Part shown: positions 1 through 11,690 of the stretch, in pieces
Position numbering within the stretch: position 1 is the stretch's first letter
How the letters are laid out: each line of letters begins with the position of its first letter
Assembly: GCA_933228895.1 (NCBI GenBank)
Contig: OW121848.1
Span: 160,534,688-160,598,687 of the forward strand
Direction of reading: 5' to 3'
From: Platycnemis pennipes
Taxonomy: Eukaryota; Arthropoda; Insecta; Odonata; Platycnemididae
Length of the DNA: 64,000 nt
Notes under the pieces: generated by a model
Seen by the model: only the letters and a program-made list of their open reading frames with translations
Database searches by the model: none
What the model was told of the DNA's origin: nothing
Translations under genes and position numbers: made by a program

Positions 1-318
1 CATATCCCTAATAGTACGAGGAAAAAAGGACATTTTGAATCTGTGAGTTCGGCAATCAATTTCTCTAATTTTGTGATTATGGTCCAGTCTACCATAGTAA
101 GTTGGGGTCCGAAAAATATTTTTAACATCATCACTGAAAATATGGTCTTGGAATTTGTTTGGAAGAGATTAAGTCTAAATTTCAACCTGCGATCTGACAA
201 TGATTCCCAATTTAATTCATGTAATAGACTGGTTACGCTAATAAGGTTATCGTACCGTCCCTTTACAAATCTTGCCGATCTTCGCTGCACACGTTCAAGT
301 TCGTTATTTACACCGATG
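1..318 (-). mobile_element. LINE-A copy 1: non-LTR RT C-terminal end and 3' UTR, cut by window edge
   Basis: Read on the minus strand, positions about 318 down to 40 encode the C-terminal tail of a LINE reverse transcriptase, with the blocks NNELERVQRRSARF, KGRYDNLISVTSLL and ELNWES. These match the three other copies in the window (13001, 30266 and 53371) almost base for base. In non-LTR elements of the CR1/L2/jockey type this block lies after the polymerase domain and is non-catalytic. The piece is 5' truncated near 318. Its 3' UTR runs off the left edge of the window, so the terminal tail seen in the other copies is missing here. It differs from copy 2 by an extra two bases near 163, which breaks the frame. 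The clade is uncertain. Confidence 0.8.
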
Positions 319-568
319 CTGAGACTGAGATGCTTAGACTGAGGGATGATGGGATTTGAAGGCGAGGCGCAGCAGGATGGTCGACGTAAGAGATGACGGG
401 TGGGGAAGTTGAAGGGGGAGGAGTTTCAGGAAGACATTGCCCGCATCCGAATCATCCTGGGAGAGATGCGGTTGGCCTCAAATCGTCATTGACCCTTCCT
501 CGTCCATTTTCTAGCTCAGGACCTCGGATTACACTAGCCAACGAAATGAAACTTTTTTTCTGTCAAAC
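319..568. other. Spacer, no gene recognised
   Basis: Unique-looking, moderately G-rich DNA between a LINE end and a MITE. Its open frame at 393-608 runs into the MITE and resembles no family. Confidence 0.5.
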
Positions 569-837
569 CAGGCACGTAGCCAGAAATTTATTTCGAGGGG
601 GGGGCTAAGTCTTGCGTAATTTGAAACAAATCAGCCTTGCCCATTCGGTGCCTTCATGTTACAAATCTCTTCCCTTAATTTTCAGTGCTTGGTATTTACT
701 TTTGCAGTGCCCATACTTAACTCTTCTCACTGGTAAAGTTCGCTGCTAAAATCGTAACAACAAAATTATTGGGAAAAAAATTCGGGGGGGAGGGGAGGGG
801 GCTGAAGCACCAGAAGCCCCCCCTGGCTACGTGCCTG
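569..837. mobile_element. Non-autonomous hAT-type MITE, 269 bp
   Basis: The element starts CAGGCACGTAGCCAG and ends CTGGCTACGTGCCTG, a perfect 15-bp terminal inverted repeat. The 8 bases TGTCAAAC occur immediately before it (561-568) and immediately after it (838-845), a perfect 8-bp target-site duplication, which is the hallmark of hAT transposition. The interior is short, AT-rich with G/C runs next to both ends, and has no transposase frame, so it would have been moved in trans. The intact duplication and termini suggest a fairly recent insertion. I recall CACGTAGCCAGG-type ends as common in arthropod and other invertebrate genomes; that is from memory. Confidence 0.9.
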
Positions 838-845
838 TGTCAAAC

Positions 846-3699
846 GAAGTAAAATGCCTGTTTCTGATGTAACTTTTCACGCTGAATTTACATATGTAAC
901 TGGTTTTTTAATCATCAACGTTTGCGTTTTACGTGACACTCGGGAAAACCCAAATTCCACATTATCCAATTTATATAAATTATTTGTTTAAAAAACTCCC
1001 TCTACATTACCCCTCCTAACTGTCGCGAAACAACGAATCAGAAGTAAAGATGTTGGCCATGGTCTAAGCTTAGAAAGCCGATACATTTTTCTCTCCATGC
1101 ATCTTCCGATCTGAATGCCTAGGGACCATAAAATAAAAGAAAAACGATTTCATCGATTTTGTGCATCACCGGCCACGCATGTTTTGGCCTTAAAATATAT
1201 TTTTTTTACATAATTTTCTGAAATGGCGTGTTTTGAGATATTAAAGGTCAAAGGTTACAGTGAATAACCCCAAAACTAAAATCTATCGTAAGAAGGTTAT
1301 ATGTGGTAATGATAGAAAGCTCTATACCTTAGCTTTTCATAGGTGTTTACATTTTTACTCCAATGTATTTAGAAAAAAATATAGTCATTTATAAATGAGC
1401 TAGTTCGCCATTTTTTAAAATGAAAATTTAGATTTTTATTATGTCTCTATCTCGGACAATTTTGAAAATAAAAAGTTGAAAGTTGGAAGAATTACTTACA
1501 TTGCCATATGTGTTCATCATGCATAAATTCATAAAAACCAGAAGTGGTGAGGTCATAACAGTGACGTGGAATAACTCCATAGTGATGTCTTCTCTTGACG
1601 TCATGCGATGACGTCGTGTTTCTAAGCTGCCAACACACGTACAATTTTTAAAGAGTAATAACATCTTTGTAACACAACTTAATTCTTCAGCAAAATTTTC
1701 GCCAAGCACATTTTAGTTTCACAACTTCTCATTTAAAGAGCTATAAAGTGCATGTTCCCCATCGATACATATTTTCGTATTGCTTGCAACTCAAAGGCCG
1801 CAGCTGTAAAAACAGATTGGTCCCTTGTCATTTGCGAGACACTTTCGATATTTTGCGAATCCGGACGTGGGTCTTATGATTATGGTTTTCGAATTATTTG
1901 AGAATCGGGAATAAAGTAACAATAATTTTACCGCTGTCAGTAAAGAAGTATGAAGATGTACCTTTGCTACACTCTTTTAGTATTCCTACAAAACAGCATG
2001 AGTGTTGAATGCTATGGCCGTGGACGATTAGCAATAAGTTTGGAAGCTGTGTGTACAAATGTCATGAATACATCAGTAATACGCACATAAAATAGGATAT
2101 TTTTTTAACGTCTCAGGATTAAATAGTATCGAAAACTAAGTATTTATTTGCATTTGTTGTAAGTGGCACTTTAATTTCGACACTGTTCATTCCCTGATAT
2201 CTGCTCGCAAGTTATGTGTTTTACTAACGCACAAATCAGAGACCAATGGCCAAAACTATTTATAACCTACCACTAATGGCATTTCCCTGAGCAGTTTGTG
2301 CCTGCTGTGCGCTCTCCTTGCTCCATGGCTAAAATGGCTACCGAATGCTGTAATTTACTGTTAGAATAAATTTCATTGTTTATTCACGATTTTTTGGAGA
2401 GTGATAATCTCATAATATAGTGGAATAAATAGCAGGAAAATTATCGTTATAACACACCAATCACATTTAAATAATACATAAACCGTGTTCCAATTCGGGT
2501 AATATCTAGTCATGTTTCGTAACAAGTGCCAGTTACGTTTTAAGATAGAAATTATCCGTGACAGAATCTTACGGTTTTTAGAAATATCTAGGTGTTTGTT
2601 ATCTTCGAGATGAAATGAATTTAAGTCTACATTTTCGAAATTTCTAATGAAGAATAACCGCAGTTTTTAATGGAAACATTTGTAAGTAATAATTTTGAAA
2701 AAAATACCTGTTCTTGAAATAAAACGAAGAAAAGAGTTTGTTTCGTTCAGTCATTTAGTTTGCGCGTTGCAGTTTTATTAAAACGATAAATAGTACAAAC
2801 TTTGTTTTTCTTTTTTTTTCTTTTTAAATGCTGTTCGATCAAGCAATGGCCAAATTAGCGTATTATTAGTTACCATTCCATGAATGCTTAATGCAAAGTA
2901 TACTTTAAATTGTTGTTCGCAAGTGTCCTGTATAAATGTTTTTAAATTATAATTGGATGCAACGCTTTGCAAGCAAATCTGCATTGAAAATTCATGGAGA
3001 AGGCATGATTTATAAGTAATCCTCGTTGTCCAGTGATTATTTTATGAAAGACAGAAGATTTTGCTGCATTCTTCTTTGTTTAGTAATAATAGTTAATCAG
3101 AATAGATTATTAAAAAAAATATACTACTATAATTACTGAACCAGGTATTAAGGAGTGGAAGTTTAAGGTGGCTGGGTAATTATTTCATTGTTTGAAAATG
3201 GATGAATGGAATAAGGAGCTGAAAAATTTATTTGCAATGGCGGAAAATCGCGAGGGTAAATACTTGGGTAAATGATTTATTGGTGAGCACTGGTGTTGAT
3301 TAGATTGATGTGTGAAATATAATCTTGCTCTTTTCAGATGAAAATGTGATTTCTCACGCCCTAGATTGAAGTCAATAAATTATTCTGTCAAAATTTCCCA
3401 ATGCTTGAGAATTTTTAAGAGTGTGTGTTTTTGAAAAATATATTGTCTACCCTGTCATTCAAGTTTTCCGCAATTTCCTGTTTGGCTAACTCACCTACAC
3501 ACTACAAAGTATAAACAAATCACGTAGCATCCCTAATATATGAGATTGTCACACCTGTCTAATTGAATCCCAAAACTCTATAGTATTGTTTTAGGGTGCC
3601 ATGTTTCACAGAATACTTAAGAGTTAATTACTGGGTTTCCCTTTTTGATGCTAAACATAAAGAAACAGTCAATGGAAAATTATAAAGTCTGGATTCAAA
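846..3699. other. AT-rich intergenic or intronic DNA, no gene seen
   Basis: About 2.9 kb of AT-rich sequence with only short open frames, none with a recognisable domain. It holds a small cluster of CRE-like sites near 1.6 kb (listed separately). Confidence 0.6.
1596..1616. promoter_or_regulatory. Pair of CRE-like sites
   Basis: A perfect TGACGTCA palindrome at 1596-1603 is followed 5 bases later by TGACGTCG at 1609-1616. TGACGTCA is the consensus for CREB/ATF bZIP factors. There is no adjacent gene to give it a function, so it may be chance. Confidence 0.25.
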
Positions 3700-4165
3700 C
3701 CCCAGTTACTTTCATGATTGAGCGGCTAATTTGTTCCGGCCCTGGCCGCACTTTCGTCCACCGATGCCAATGAGTATTTTCCCTGGATGGACACGGTGGT
3801 TTCTCGCTAGGATTTCTTTTAGTGCGGCCTTTCATCTTTTGGTCCCTTTGTCACGAGGGGCATTTTTAAGCGGAGAGGAATATTTCACCTGTCGTTCGCC
3901 AAGGATAGGAGACACGCTGTTTCCTCGGAGTTTTTCTCGTCCCACCTCAGGGAGCCTTTTTAAGAGGCGGCGGCGGCTTCTCTGCGCAAAGGAGGTGACA
4001 GTCGGTGCGGGTGGGCCCCGGCTAATACCTACCCCGCTGTCCGTCCGTGACATTAAAAACCTCTCCTCCTCTCAACCCTCCTGCGTGCCAGGGGAGGGAG
4101 GGGGATGACGGGGGAAGGAGGAAGAAAGGAGCTGAGGCGGCGTCAGGGGGCGGGGGAGCTGTTAT
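3700..4165. other. GC-rich islet
   Basis: GC-rich patch with a GGCGG run and frequent CpG, set in AT-rich DNA. Open frames on both strands (3731-4108 plus, 3832-4053 minus) overlap each other and resemble no family. They are most simply explained by low stop-codon frequency. Confidence 0.5.
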
Positions 4166-6225
4166 GGGTAAATAAATAATCTCCGGTATTTATATCTCAG
4201 GTGACGTCCGAAATTATAATATCCAGCGAGTGTGAGCAATTATCTGAAGCTACGATTCCGTAAGTGGGCTCTCCATTAATGCCTCCCCTTCAACCACGGC
4301 CTCAGAGAACCGGGAAATCGTCCTGCATCCGGATATCTCGCGGAGTTATATCCTAAAGGTTTTCATGATTACTTACTCCTTAATATCGATGAAATATAGC
4401 TGCACATGATACGTTGGTTATTTCTTGGTAAAGTTCAAAAATAGCTAATAACTCTCTTACCTTGCTATTAAGGGATTTCACTCGACTAATTGCATGGAGC
4501 GACAACTTCTTTATTTCCGTTTAAATGTAAATATTGCTAAACATGAAATAAATATTTTCCTATTCGTGTAAACGCTCTGTCTGATTTGTTCTCATTGTTT
4601 TTAAGGCAGTCGTTTTTTTGTTAGTCTTCTCCGAACTTTTCTGGCTTTGTTTCATTAGAATCTAGATTTCTTCTTTGGATAATTAGACTGCCGGCAACGA
4701 CATCTCCCACAAATTCGACCCACCCACTTTCGTCGCGGCATTGCTATAGGCACCTACGTTATGTTAAATAATTTCTATATATAGTCTGCATTTATATGTA
4801 TGATCGTGAAGGAGGCGATGATTACAGCCTGATTGCAGTGCAACATGTTCTGTGTAGATTATCCAAGTCTTGAGCTATCGACGTTTCTCTTTATCTGACG
4901 TTCACACACACACACATGCTTCTCGTGAGCGCATAAGGAGGCTGTAACATTTTTTATATAGTATTTAAAACGTTTGGTTTTTGAAAGTTCAGGTTAAGAA
5001 TGGCAATTTTCGTGTCTTAGAGTTAAGTTCCAGAGGAAGCTATTTCATGCACCGTTCCGTATTCGCCGGGAGATCTTAGGTCTTTAGAGAGCTTTTGCAT
5101 AGTGGGGTGGCTTCAGCCCACGTCCACTCGCATAACAGGGACCGCTGTTTGGGCCGTGCTGTGACCTGCTGTAAATGGTCAGTCAGCGTGCTTCATCGAG
5201 TCCCCTGTAATGAAGTGCCATTCCGCCCCCTCCCTCGCCTCTCCCTCAAGCACCCGCGGCCTCTCCCTCTCTGCCCTTCCCACACTCCCTTTGGCGAGAG
5301 CCACCCCATCCACCCTTCTCTCCGCACGATAAATAAACCCTTGATCCCCCTCTTAAAGTGCTTTTCCTCTTTTCCCACCGGAGGAATTTTTCATCTCGAA
5401 AATAATTTACCCTCTTGCCGCTTCTTCCAGAACTCGCTGCCTCATCAGATCATTCCCACGCCTCCTCCTTTTTTCGTATATTTCCACTCGTAGGGGTTGG
5501 TTCGGAACTGTTTCGTTTTATCTCTCTCACGTTTTGCGTTCGCATATTCGTGCTTCACTTGACGGGCGAGATTGGAGCTAAACGTTATGGTGAGGGAAGA
5601 ATTTTTATTGTGAAATAAAAGGTTTATATATGCGCTGGTTGTTATTCTTCAACTAAAATCAGTGAAAGTAGAACGTTTTTCCCTTACAGAATCCTCTTTG
5701 TATAGAACGACCCCTATCAAAATTAAAAAAAATACAATTTGTAATTCGATTCAGTATATTAGTATCTCTTCATAGTTGAATCGTTCATAGGGTATTCGGT
5801 ATGGTTTTTGTGAAGAAGTGAAAGTAAATGTATTAATCGGGGGAAAGGAGCCAGTGACTCTAGGGTGAGACGAGGGCAGCACATACCCATGGACCACCAA
5901 GACCATCACGCCTGGTGAAGTGCCACATCCTCCTCGAGGTGCCCCTTGTTTCGCTGAACATGTCGGACATCACCACGGTGCGTCTCTGTGCTAAGGGTGA
6001 CCGCATCTGTGGGGCGGAGAGTAGTAAGTCGTTAACAGAAAGACTCCGGATACTGGGCGACCTCCGGTTTTATTTAGCCTTATCTATGCATACGGGGCTC
6101 TGCATGGGTGGACACCTTATTTCCCTAGCTACTCGTGGGACCAAACTTGGAACCCTTAAACAAAACAATGGAGGGCGCTGAGAGGCGCACTCTTCACATG
6201 GACTCTCCTGAGTCCGTCTTCTTCC
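4166..6225. other. Mixed AT-rich DNA, no gene recognised
   Basis: It contains a short CA repeat (about 4901-4915), a C-rich patch (5200-5480) with unremarkable open frames, and about 330 bases (5890-6225) just upstream of the RT pseudogene. Those bases may be the decayed 5' part of that element, but no domain can be read there. Confidence 0.5.
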
Positions 6226-7213
6226 TTGGGGGATGCGATACCGGTGGAGAGCCCCGATGGGGATCCCAGTCTTTTCATACCTAAACCGGGTAAGACAGAC
6301 TACACAAGACCGGAATCCTTTCGAGGAATCAGTCTACCTACCAACCAGAAGGGAAAATCCGTGGAGACAGGGCTCCACAATCTTGTTAGCAGGATTGAGG
6401 GAGTGCTGGAACACGGAATGTACGAACTGGGGGCACTTCCTGATGTCAAGGGAGCATTTAATAACACGTCCTTCGATCAAATCTGCATTGCAGCAGGAAA
6501 ACTTGGCATCCATTCTCACATTGTGAGCTGGATTAGATGCATGTTGGAACAGAGAACTGTCAAGGTAGTTTTGAGATACAGTTCAATGAAGGTAGCTGTG
6601 ACTCGAGGCTGCCCTCAGGGAGGAGTGTTTTCTCCACACCTTTGGAATATGGTAGTCGACAGTTTTCTTGTAAAACTGAATAGAACTGGCGCATGCACTT
6701 AAGGGTACGCAGATGATGTGACTATACTCATCACTGGAAAGTACCTTGGTACTGTCTCTGGACTCATGCAGAAAGCCCTGGATAAGGCAATGGGTTGGTG
6801 TGCATAAACAGGGCTGACTGTAGATCCAGAGAAAACTAAGCTTGTATTGTTAACCAATGGAAGGACTTTAGACCTCCCTCTTTGCAGGGTAAAGTTCTAT
6901 GCCCCTCACCATCGGTGAAGTATCTTGGGGTTATTTTGGACTCCAAGCTTGACTGGGGAGAGCACTTGGAGACCAAGGCAGAGAAAGCCTGAGCCTCCTT
7001 ATGGATATGTAGAAGGACCCTTGGTAAGATATGGGGACTTCAGCCAAAAGCCATTAGATGGATTTATACGGCAGTCATTAAACCTAGTTTCGTGTATTGC
7101 TCGATAGTTTGGTAGAAGAGAGTCCGGTTGAAAACTGCTGGGAACAAAGTGAACCACCTTCAACGAATGGCCTGTATGGGCATTTCAGGGGCTATGAGAA
7201 CAACCCCAACCAA
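6226..7213 (+). mobile_element. R1/LOA-like non-LTR reverse transcriptase, broken
   Basis: A plus-strand reverse transcriptase remnant. In order it shows IPKPGKTDYTRPESFRG, the GKSVETGLHNLVSRIEG helix, ALPDVKGAFNNTSFD (the A motif with its aspartate), RGCPQGGVFSP (the B motif), GYADDV with the catalytic YADD at 6706-6717, TGLTVDPEKTKLVL, and, after a frameshift, VKYLGVILDSKLDWGEHL from 6915. The last match, MRTTPT, ends near 7213. Breaks seen: TAA at 6700-6702 just before YADD, TAA at 6805-6807, a frameshift between about 6880 and 6915, and a further TGA after AEKA. Between ISL and QKGKSVE, roughly 35-40 residues present in intact relatives are missing. The endonuclease and RNase H parts are absent. 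It resembles R1/LOA-group elements; the exact clade is uncertain. Confidence 0.88.
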
Positions 7214-7966
7214 TATCTAAGTTTTCTTCTATTTATTTTGGCTTATTTTATTTCTCTAGAAGAATTAAATATTTGCGGATATATGTTGTGTCGGATGTAA
7301 TTATGACAGGGGATAAAGAAGTGAAGACGGAAATATGAAAGAAACAAAAATGAAGTTGTTTAAAGAATCCTGCTATAATGTATGAAGAATACCGTCAATG
7401 GTTTTTCTTGTAGTATCGTGATTGAATGACTGTAGGATGTATTGAGTAATTTATGTCACCTACTTTTCACGCCACCTATGCTTCGTTTGTATCCTGTAAA
7501 TGTTTAAAAATAATTTCCCTAGCGTCTTTCATAAGCATTGATTATACCTCCAGTCTTTGATTATCACAATTTAATGTATTAGTCACAATCCGATTGGCTC
7601 ATGTTTTCGGCAATCTTCTTCTTCGCGGGCAGGTTTGATACTTGTATGCATTTCAAGCCGCACTTAGATTATTGATGGCGTGGCTTATTGAACTGTTTTT
7701 TACACTGAAAGTTTTTAAGCGAATTTTTGAATCCCCGAACTACAGTTCATTGTTAATTGTAATGCTTTTGTGGTATTCTCGCCTTCGATCTCGCCATTTC
7801 ATCAAGGCTTTTGAGCTTAATTTGAATCTCAAATTGCAGTCCGTAAAGGGTTCAGGAAAACACTTTCTCTCACCTGAGCGTTTCAGGATCGTTGTGGGAG
7901 ATACACAACTTGGAGTCATTTAAATCATTCTTGTCGTTCATTTCTTTCAAGGCAGGTTTGGAAGGG

Positions 7967-7973
<7 letters not shown>
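7214..7973. other. AT-rich DNA, nothing recognised
   Basis: Downstream of the RT remnant the sequence turns abruptly AT-rich. A 93-codon open frame at 7642-7923 has no recognisable features. Confidence 0.5.

Positions 7974-8000
<27 letters not shown>
7974..8000. repeat. Poly-G tract, 27 consecutive G
   Basis: An uninterrupted run of 27 G with further G-runs on both sides. Such tracts form G-quadruplexes and are prone to slippage and sequencing error, so the exact length is unreliable. Confidence 0.9.
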
Positions 8001-8740
8001 AGGGACCAAAGGTATCGGGGTGCAGTTTCCGAAAGGCGCCGCCAGGAATCCACTCTTTCTTTAGGATCCTCCAGGAAGTGTGTTCTGTGCAATTATCCGT
8101 TGGGGTAATTGTGGAAACAAGACAGCATGGAGATTACTTTTAAGCTCGGACTTGTGATGCCGGCGATCAAGAGTCTCGTAAGCGGACGTTTCTAACACAC
8201 TTCCATTTCCGCCGACGCCCACTCCCTGCGTATGGGCCCGGGTAATTGAAAAGAGCACGCCGAGGGGAAGGGTGACCCATTTATCTCTCCTCCTTTGACG
8301 TTTTACCTTTGATTTGAACGCTCTGCTGTCGAAACTCACCGGACCTCCGACAAGAGAGAAAAAAGAAACACCCCCCCGCTTGCGCTGCAACCGACTGCGG
8401 TCACTTCGGAGGGTCCCTCTCTTGTGGCGTGACCCCCCCTTCCCGCTGACCTCTCGGGCACTCCGTGGGTGGGAGCACGGGGTGACGCCTCCCGTCACAA
8501 CAACACAACGCCCTTGTTACCTGTGGACCCTTGCCTTGTTGCGTCCAACCCTCGAGTCGGCGCTTCCGCGGCGGGCGCGGGGCTCAGGTTTCCCCGGGCC
8601 CTTTCTCATTTGGCCTGCTCTCCTCCCCATGGGCCTTGAGGGCCTTCAAAAGCGCCGACGGGCGTCCGTGGCTTCGGAGGAGGTCGCTTTTCTCTCGTCC
8701 CACACTCGCACGTCTCGGCGACACGAATTAGAGACTTGAG
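8001..8740. other. GC-rich islet
   Basis: GC-rich, CpG-containing patch. Overlapping open frames on both strands (for example 8061-8498 minus and 8314-8739 plus) are mutually antisense and show no domain. Confidence 0.5.
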
Positions 8741-9299
8741 AACGCAGCTCGGGGCGGAGGATGGTGTTGTGTCGATGTTTTGCCTCGAAGGCAATGGGAC
8801 ACGGGTTGCGCGTCATTCAGTTGGTTCCTCGTCTCCGAATTGTTCGCAGAGCTGTGGGAAAATATTTGGGTTCTCAGGAGTCGTTGATGACGTCCGTAAA
8901 ATCTTGGTCGACGCACAAGTCGTGGGACGAAGTTACCTTCGAACTCTTTCATTCAGCAGTGACAGTTGCCTGCACGCTATGCGGCATTCCATTAGAGAAA
9001 GTTGAATTGCTCCTAATGGATGATCTTACGCGCGAACATCTATGTTAATATCCTTTAGTGTTCAACTGCAAATGCGAATTTAGATGCTTGAGTTCTCAGT
9101 AATCGTGTGCAGTAAGTAGATACGCTACAATGTGTTCGACCTTACGGGGTGAGTCGAACGTTCGTATACGGGAATATCATAGACTTGAATCAGATTGATG
9201 CTTCCGCGCAGCATCTTACACTAAGAATGAAAAATATATGATAAGTGCTATTCCTTGATATTGGAGACTTGTTTATAACTGTCTGGAGATTGTTGTACT
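8741..9299. other. Unassigned DNA with overlapping short open frames
   Basis: Two overlapping plus-strand frames (8736-9005 and 8761-9048) and one minus-strand frame were read; none resembles a known family. From about 9230 the sequence is AT-rich. Confidence 0.4.
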
Positions 9300-10190
9300 T
9301 ATTAATTTATATATAATAAACATCCAAATATTTATTTATAATAAATATCCAACAACAGCCAACGAGACCTTTACATTGGATTGTTTCAACAAAGGATAAA
9401 TAACACAATTATAAGACACAGGACAAAAAAATAAAACAAGAAGAATCAAATTATTACTTTGTGAACTTAAACACTGAATAATATCCACTGAATGAAAGAC
9501 ATCTACATCCACTAGGTATGGTAATTTAGGGAGGGAGGAAGATAGGAAGGTGGAATTAGGAAGTAAGTCCGTTGATAGCTGTTGTGAGTGATGAAATGGA
9601 TGATGTTATGTCAATGGAAGGGGTATTGAGGGAGTTGTAGGTAAGAGGCAGCCGGTAGGTTAGGGTTCTCTAGGTCACAGATAAACGGTGGTGAGGTAGA
9701 TGAAATAGAGACGAATTTCGGGTTTTGCGTGATGGGACACGGAGAGAGAACATTGGGAGAAGGTCATTAGACCTGAAACGGCCATTCATGATTCCGTGGA
9801 AAAACTTGAGGTCACCAAGTGTGCGCCGACGTTGCAAAGGAACAATCTCAAAGTCCGAGAGCAGTGCATTAGCCGAAAGATTCCGAAGAGAGGGGTTGCG
9901 ATTTTTGACGATACTGATGAAGAAGATAAGAGGCCTATTGAGAGCTTTGAGATTGGTAGGACAAGCAGAGGACCATATGGGCGAACAATAATCTATTATT
10001 GGAAGAACACAGCCGGAAAAGATGGATTTCAGAGCCAGAGGACTTTGTATTTCTGTGAATCTGTAGAGAAGTCCAACTAGAGCTATGGATTTGGAAGAGA
10101 TATGTTTAATGTGGGGGGCGAAGGTTAGCTTGAGTCAAAAAGTACACAAAGATCACTATGGGATGTAACTTTTAGGATTGGTTGGGCAGA
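9300..10190 (-). mobile_element. Jockey/CR1-type LINE, RT C-terminal end and 3' UTR
   Basis: On the minus strand, 10128 down to 9556 reads as about 190 codons in one frame, with a single TAG (9670-9672) and a final TAA (9556-9558). Readable blocks are LTFAPHIKHISSKS, PLALKSIFSGCVLPIIDYC, LQRRRTLGDLKFFHGIMNG, NDLLPMFSLRVPSR and RLPLTYNSL. These match the C-terminal region that follows the polymerase palm in jockey/CR1/I-group elements. A one-base frameshift separates it from the upstream VLFDS block near 10135. The region 9555-9300 looks like 3' UTR and ends in an AT-rich stretch. The catalytic part is absent, so this is a 5'-truncated insertion. With only one stop it is better preserved than its neighbours. 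The plus-strand open frames over it are antisense shadows. Confidence 0.82.
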
Positions 10191-10548
10191 GAGAAGGACT
10201 ATAGGAGGACTTTACAGGATTGGCATGTAATGTAAAGTTATAGCTGTTATATCCACTAAAAGCTACCCTTAAATACGTAAAATTAAAAGGTGAGTGATTA
10301 GAGTAGAATTACGAGGTGAGCTTCAATTATGGCTGCCCTCAGTTATGAAAAGCAACCATTTAACCAAGAGGCCTTGATAGACTCATAGAATGCACAACAA
10401 TTATGTTTTCTGTTATTACTAGGTCTAAGGATCAGCATTGGCCAATTCTATGGAAAATTCATTGCACTTTTCTGGAGTATGATTATTGAGTCTCCTCTTT
10501 TGCTCCCAACTTGAGATTTGTATTATTTGTCGGGTTTCTTTCATATCT
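10191..10548. other. Spacer, nothing recognised
   Basis: AT-rich DNA between two LINE remnants. Confidence 0.5.
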
Positions 10549-10640
10549 TCATCTACTATACGTCTGCATGTACGCAATACCCTGAAAGCCACTTCGAGGG
10601 TGTGTGGCAGTGGGTGAAGATCCACTTCTTATTACATGAC
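10549..10640 (-). mobile_element. Diverged LINE-A 3' tail remnant
   Basis: Carries the recognisable tail order: CATCTAC-like repeats, then AATACCCTGAAAGCCAC, then GGTGTGTGGCAGTGGGTGAA. It is clearly related to, but more diverged than, the tails at 13001, 30266 and 53371. No coding part is attached. Confidence 0.65.
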
Positions 10641-11690
10641 ATGCCTAACGTAACTGCATTTAGAAAATTGGTTTCATTTGGAAATCATGATAGGAAGTGC
10701 AAGAAATGCTGTGAATAGCTTTTCGTACTATACCGTCGCTATCATGAGTGATGCCTTAGGACAGAAATATTTTGCAGTTTGGCATCCCCATTCCGTCGAG
10801 GGGTAGCCAAATGAATTGAACTTTAGGACATTGGGGTTCCGGTTTGGTTTGATGGACTGCAGGTAAATCGTTATTAATATATGTAGTAAACGGACATCCC
10901 AATTTTATATCAAGTAATACTTAACAATTAATTTCAATTTGAAGAACAATGACGGTAGTAGTAGTGCAGAGTCTAAGACGATTATATTTGACCGTATTGT
11001 AGAATTGGTTTGCAATGATGAGTGAAAACGTGGAGGGACCGACCAATCCTTTTCTTCATTCAAGTTATAATTGCACTTTTTTTAGGAATCTTATGACAGT
11101 TTTAGCTACAATTAGTGTGAAAATGTGCCATAAATAATGTACAGGTCGAACCTAGTGGTGAAAGAGCTATTTTGATAGCTTAAAGAATATTTAGGAAAAA
11201 TAAGAGTTACTTCAGTTAAGCTAAGAAAGATATTGTCCAAATATTACTTAAAGGCCAATACCAAACTAACGTAATCGGTAATGGGCAGAAGATGAGAAGA
11301 TTCCAAAGCAACGGCAAAACTGGGGAAACATGAGCGTTAATAAGTAAGTAAATGCATACATATGACTTTCTGGGAGGTCAAATAACTAGTGATGGGCGAA
11401 ACAATAAGGAAATATATAGTCAAATAGCCTAGGGGAAGAGGGCATTATACTAAAAGAAGAAGTTATTTGCAGTTGGAAGCAAGCAAGCGTTGAAGTAGGG
11501 AAGCACTTGATCAGAACTTATATCCGGAGCAGGCTTATTCATGGCACTGTGGCTAGACCGCCTTCATATGTAACATATCACGTCGTGAATTCTCGGAAGA
11601 ATACATTGGCTTGCGTTCGCGGTGCTCCGCAATGAAACCACGGGGAATGGAAAACCTATAACAGCTCAATTACAATCGTTTCGATTCACG
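10641..11690. other. AT-rich DNA, nothing recognised
   Basis: About 1 kb with no credible open frame, RNA gene or repeat that I could identify. Confidence 0.5.

Noticed and set aside
43..342. Plus-strand frames over LINE-A copies (also 13346-13594, 30402-30674, 53536-53802)
   Set aside because: These similar plus-strand peptides recur because the DNA is repeated; the real coding strand of the element is minus.
3690..3706. GGATTCAAACCCC, resembling a reversed tRNA B box
   Set aside because: No matching A box or foldable tRNA arms at the right spacing.
8761..9048. 95-codon plus frame with several cysteines
   Set aside because: An equally long overlapping frame exists (8736-9005) and neither has recognisable motifs or splice context.
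9725..10080. Plus-strand frames of 88 and 94 codons
   Set aside because: They are antisense to the LINE C-terminus at 9300-10190, which is clearly coding on the minus strand.
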